Shown here piece after piece: positions 62,399-64,000 of a stretch of DNA of 64,000 nt (positions are counted from its first letter, which is position 1; the number at the start of each line of letters is the position of its first letter). The stretch is from Sphingobacterium multivorum (GTDB lineage: Bacteria; Bacteroidota; Bacteroidia; Sphingobacteriales; Sphingobacteriaceae), in contig NZ_UAUU01000003.1 of the NCBI RefSeq assembly GCF_900457465.1, positions 1-64,000 of the forward strand. The letters are read 5' to 3'. The notes below the pieces were generated by a model. That model was not told where the DNA came from and searched no databases. It worked only from the letters and a program-made list of their open reading frames with translations. A program made the position numbers and the translations under genes.

Positions 62399-64000
62399 TT
62401 AGTTGTTTTTTAAATATTGCCGTAGCACATATTGCAGAATACCGTCATTCTTAAAATACTCGATTTCAATGGCAGAATCGAGTCTTGCTTTCACTTGAAA
62501 TGTGGTTGTTTTTCCATTGTTCATGCACCGCCTTTACCGAGAGGAGTTTATGGGGTGTTAAATCGTTCGCAAGTCCCGTGATGCTATAGATTTGTTCCAT
62601 CTAGTCCTAATTCTCTGCATTTTCGTCATTGATAACACAAGTGGTGCTACCCCCATACCGACAAGATTACTTCGGTGAATACGCTCAAAACTTTCAGCAA
62701 TAACCGCCCGTACGCCGAGCAGGAATGTTCCCTTTGCAGCCCAATCTCTTGAGGAGCCCGAACCATACTCTTTTCCTGCCAGCACAATGAGTGCAGTGTT
62801 GTTTTTTCGATATTCCATTGCGGTTTCATATACCGTCTTCACCTCATTGCTTGGGAAATAACGGCTAAATCCACCTTCACGATCAGTAATTTTGTTTTTA
62901 ATACGCACATTGGCAAATGTTCCACGCATCATAACTTCGTGGTTCCCACGTCTAGATCCATACGAATTAAAATCTTCTTTACTTACCTGATGTCGCTGAG
63001 GTATTGCCCAGCCGCAGTTTCTTCTTTGAATGACCCTGCAGGTGAGATATGATCCGTTGTAACCGAATCACCAAGATAAAGTAACACCCTTGCATTTTGG
63101 ATGTCTTGTATCGATTTGGTACAGCCTGTAAATTTTCAAAAAAAGGTGATTCTTTAATGTAGGTAGACGTGTTGTCCCACTGGTAATTTTGATCCAGATT
63201 CACTTCAAGTTCTTGCCAGTCTGTTGAACCATCGAAGATGACATCATAAACTTCTTGAAAATCCGATTGTTTGACGCAGGGCATTGACGTTTCCATAATA
63301 TCCTCGCGGCTCGGCCAAATATCTTTCAGATATACGGGCTCACCATTCGGGGTCGTAGTCGAGCGGCTCCTCCAAAAGATTAATATCAACTCTTCCGACT
63401 AACGCATAGGCAACAACAAGCATCGGCGACATTAAAAAGTTCATTTTTACCTGAGGATGCACACGCGCTCAAAATTTCGGTTACCAGACAATACCGATGC
63501 GACAATGAGTTCACCTTTTTCCACTGCCTCTGCTATTTGTGGTTGGAAGAGGACCCGAGTTTCCAATACAGGAGGTACAACCGTAACCCACCGTGTGAAA
63601 ACGCAGGGCATCGAGATCAGCACTAAGTCCTGATCTTTCAAGGTATTGTGTAACGACTTTTGAACCAGGGGCTAAGGAGGTCTTTACCCAGGATTTGGTC
63701 CGCAGTCCACGCTCGATAGCGTTACGGGCCAATAATCCTGCGCCGATCATCACAGTAGGGTTCGACGTATTGGTACAGCTTGTTATGGCGGCAATGGCAA
63801 TACTGCCATCACTGACAATATATTCTTTATGATTGTGCTTGATGCGCACAGCATGAATAGACTCTTGGATAACTTCATGCGGTGAATCATGTTCAATAGG
63901 TACCTTACCAAAGGTAAACTCCGTACCAGACCCGCCGTCGGCAAGCCAAGCAGATTCCGATCGCTGTAGAACAGGGATATACTGTCGATGGTGTTCGCTA
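62399..64000 (-). pseudogene. acnA: aconitate hydratase A, C-terminal part, many frameshifts, cut by right edge
   Basis: Fragments in all three minus frames assemble into the C-terminal 530 residues of AcnA. They are [20 protein letters not shown] and [15 protein letters not shown] (4Fe-4S Cys region), then [53 protein letters not shown] sequence, [12 protein letters not shown], and [24 protein letters not shown] followed by [20 protein letters not shown]. It ends with IEIEYFKNDGILQYVLRQYL, which I read through to the TAA at 62399-62401. At least six to eight single-base losses are needed. TCA-cycle aconitase is normally essential for growth on many substrates, so sequence error is likely. 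Confidence 0.82.

Overview
The window looks like a chromosomal segment of a Bacteroidota bacterium, most probably Sphingobacteriaceae (Sphingobacterium-like). This is inferred from a SusC/SusD pair with an ECF sigma factor and FecR anti-sigma, several lipoproteins, bacteroidete-type -7 promoter boxes (TAnnTTTG) next to start codons, low GC, and gene families typical of that group (DUF2809, DUF5009, STN-type TonB receptors). No phage, IS element, rRNA, canonical tRNA or CRISPR array was seen.

Layout. 0-9 kb: a cut threonine aldolase, a VOC protein, membrane proteins of unknown role, a GH1 beta-glucosidase, a SIMPL lipoprotein, an ECF-like sigma factor, a degenerate histidine kinase with its response regulator, and a cysteine-rich copper-storage-like protein. 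9-21 kb: a two-domain GH43 enzyme, a phytochrome-like kinase, a stress-flavoured block (Ku, FAD oxidoreductase, topoisomerase IB, DUF2383 protein, a second sigma factor that is a paralogue of the first), and small lipoprotein, acidic and outer-membrane proteins. 21-27 kb: a trehalose locus (OtsA-OtsB fusion plus GH15 hydrolase) and the luxS-mtnN pair. 27-34.4 kb: a LysR regulator divergent from a complete hutHIUG histidine-degradation operon. 34.4-48.6 kb: GNAT, an exonuclease/GIY-YIG fusion, a DUF5009 protein, the sigma-FecR-SusC-SusD operon, a LOG-family protein, recR, and a three-gene operon with an MpaB-like oxygenase and a probable dead YgjP-type peptidase. 48.6-52 kb: an 11-nt periodic repeat, an AraC regulator with an amidohydrolase, and a DUF3828-like lipoprotein. 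52-55.5 kb: a structured non-coding region with tandem tRNA-like modules, followed by slipin and rtcB. 55.5-64 kb: a CLC channel, a GyrI-like protein, DUF4256, DUF808, WG-repeat and pentapeptide proteins, and an aconitase running off the right edge.

The most interesting locus is 52.3-55.5 kb. T-arms with canonical TTCRANN loops recur at 66-68-nt spacing, two with perfect D-arms but shortened anticodon regions, directly upstream of a slipin and an RNA ligase RtcB. This resembles in logic the RNA-repair operons that carry Y-RNA/tRNA-like RNAs, but here as a tandem array.

A caution for the reader: many genes are split by single-base indels, often in homopolymers, and these are densest at 21.6-24.5, 36.9-37.5 and 62.4-64 kb. 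The translated proteins on both sides remain well conserved, so sequencing or assembly error is at least as likely as gene decay. I annotate those genes across the breaks and flag them.
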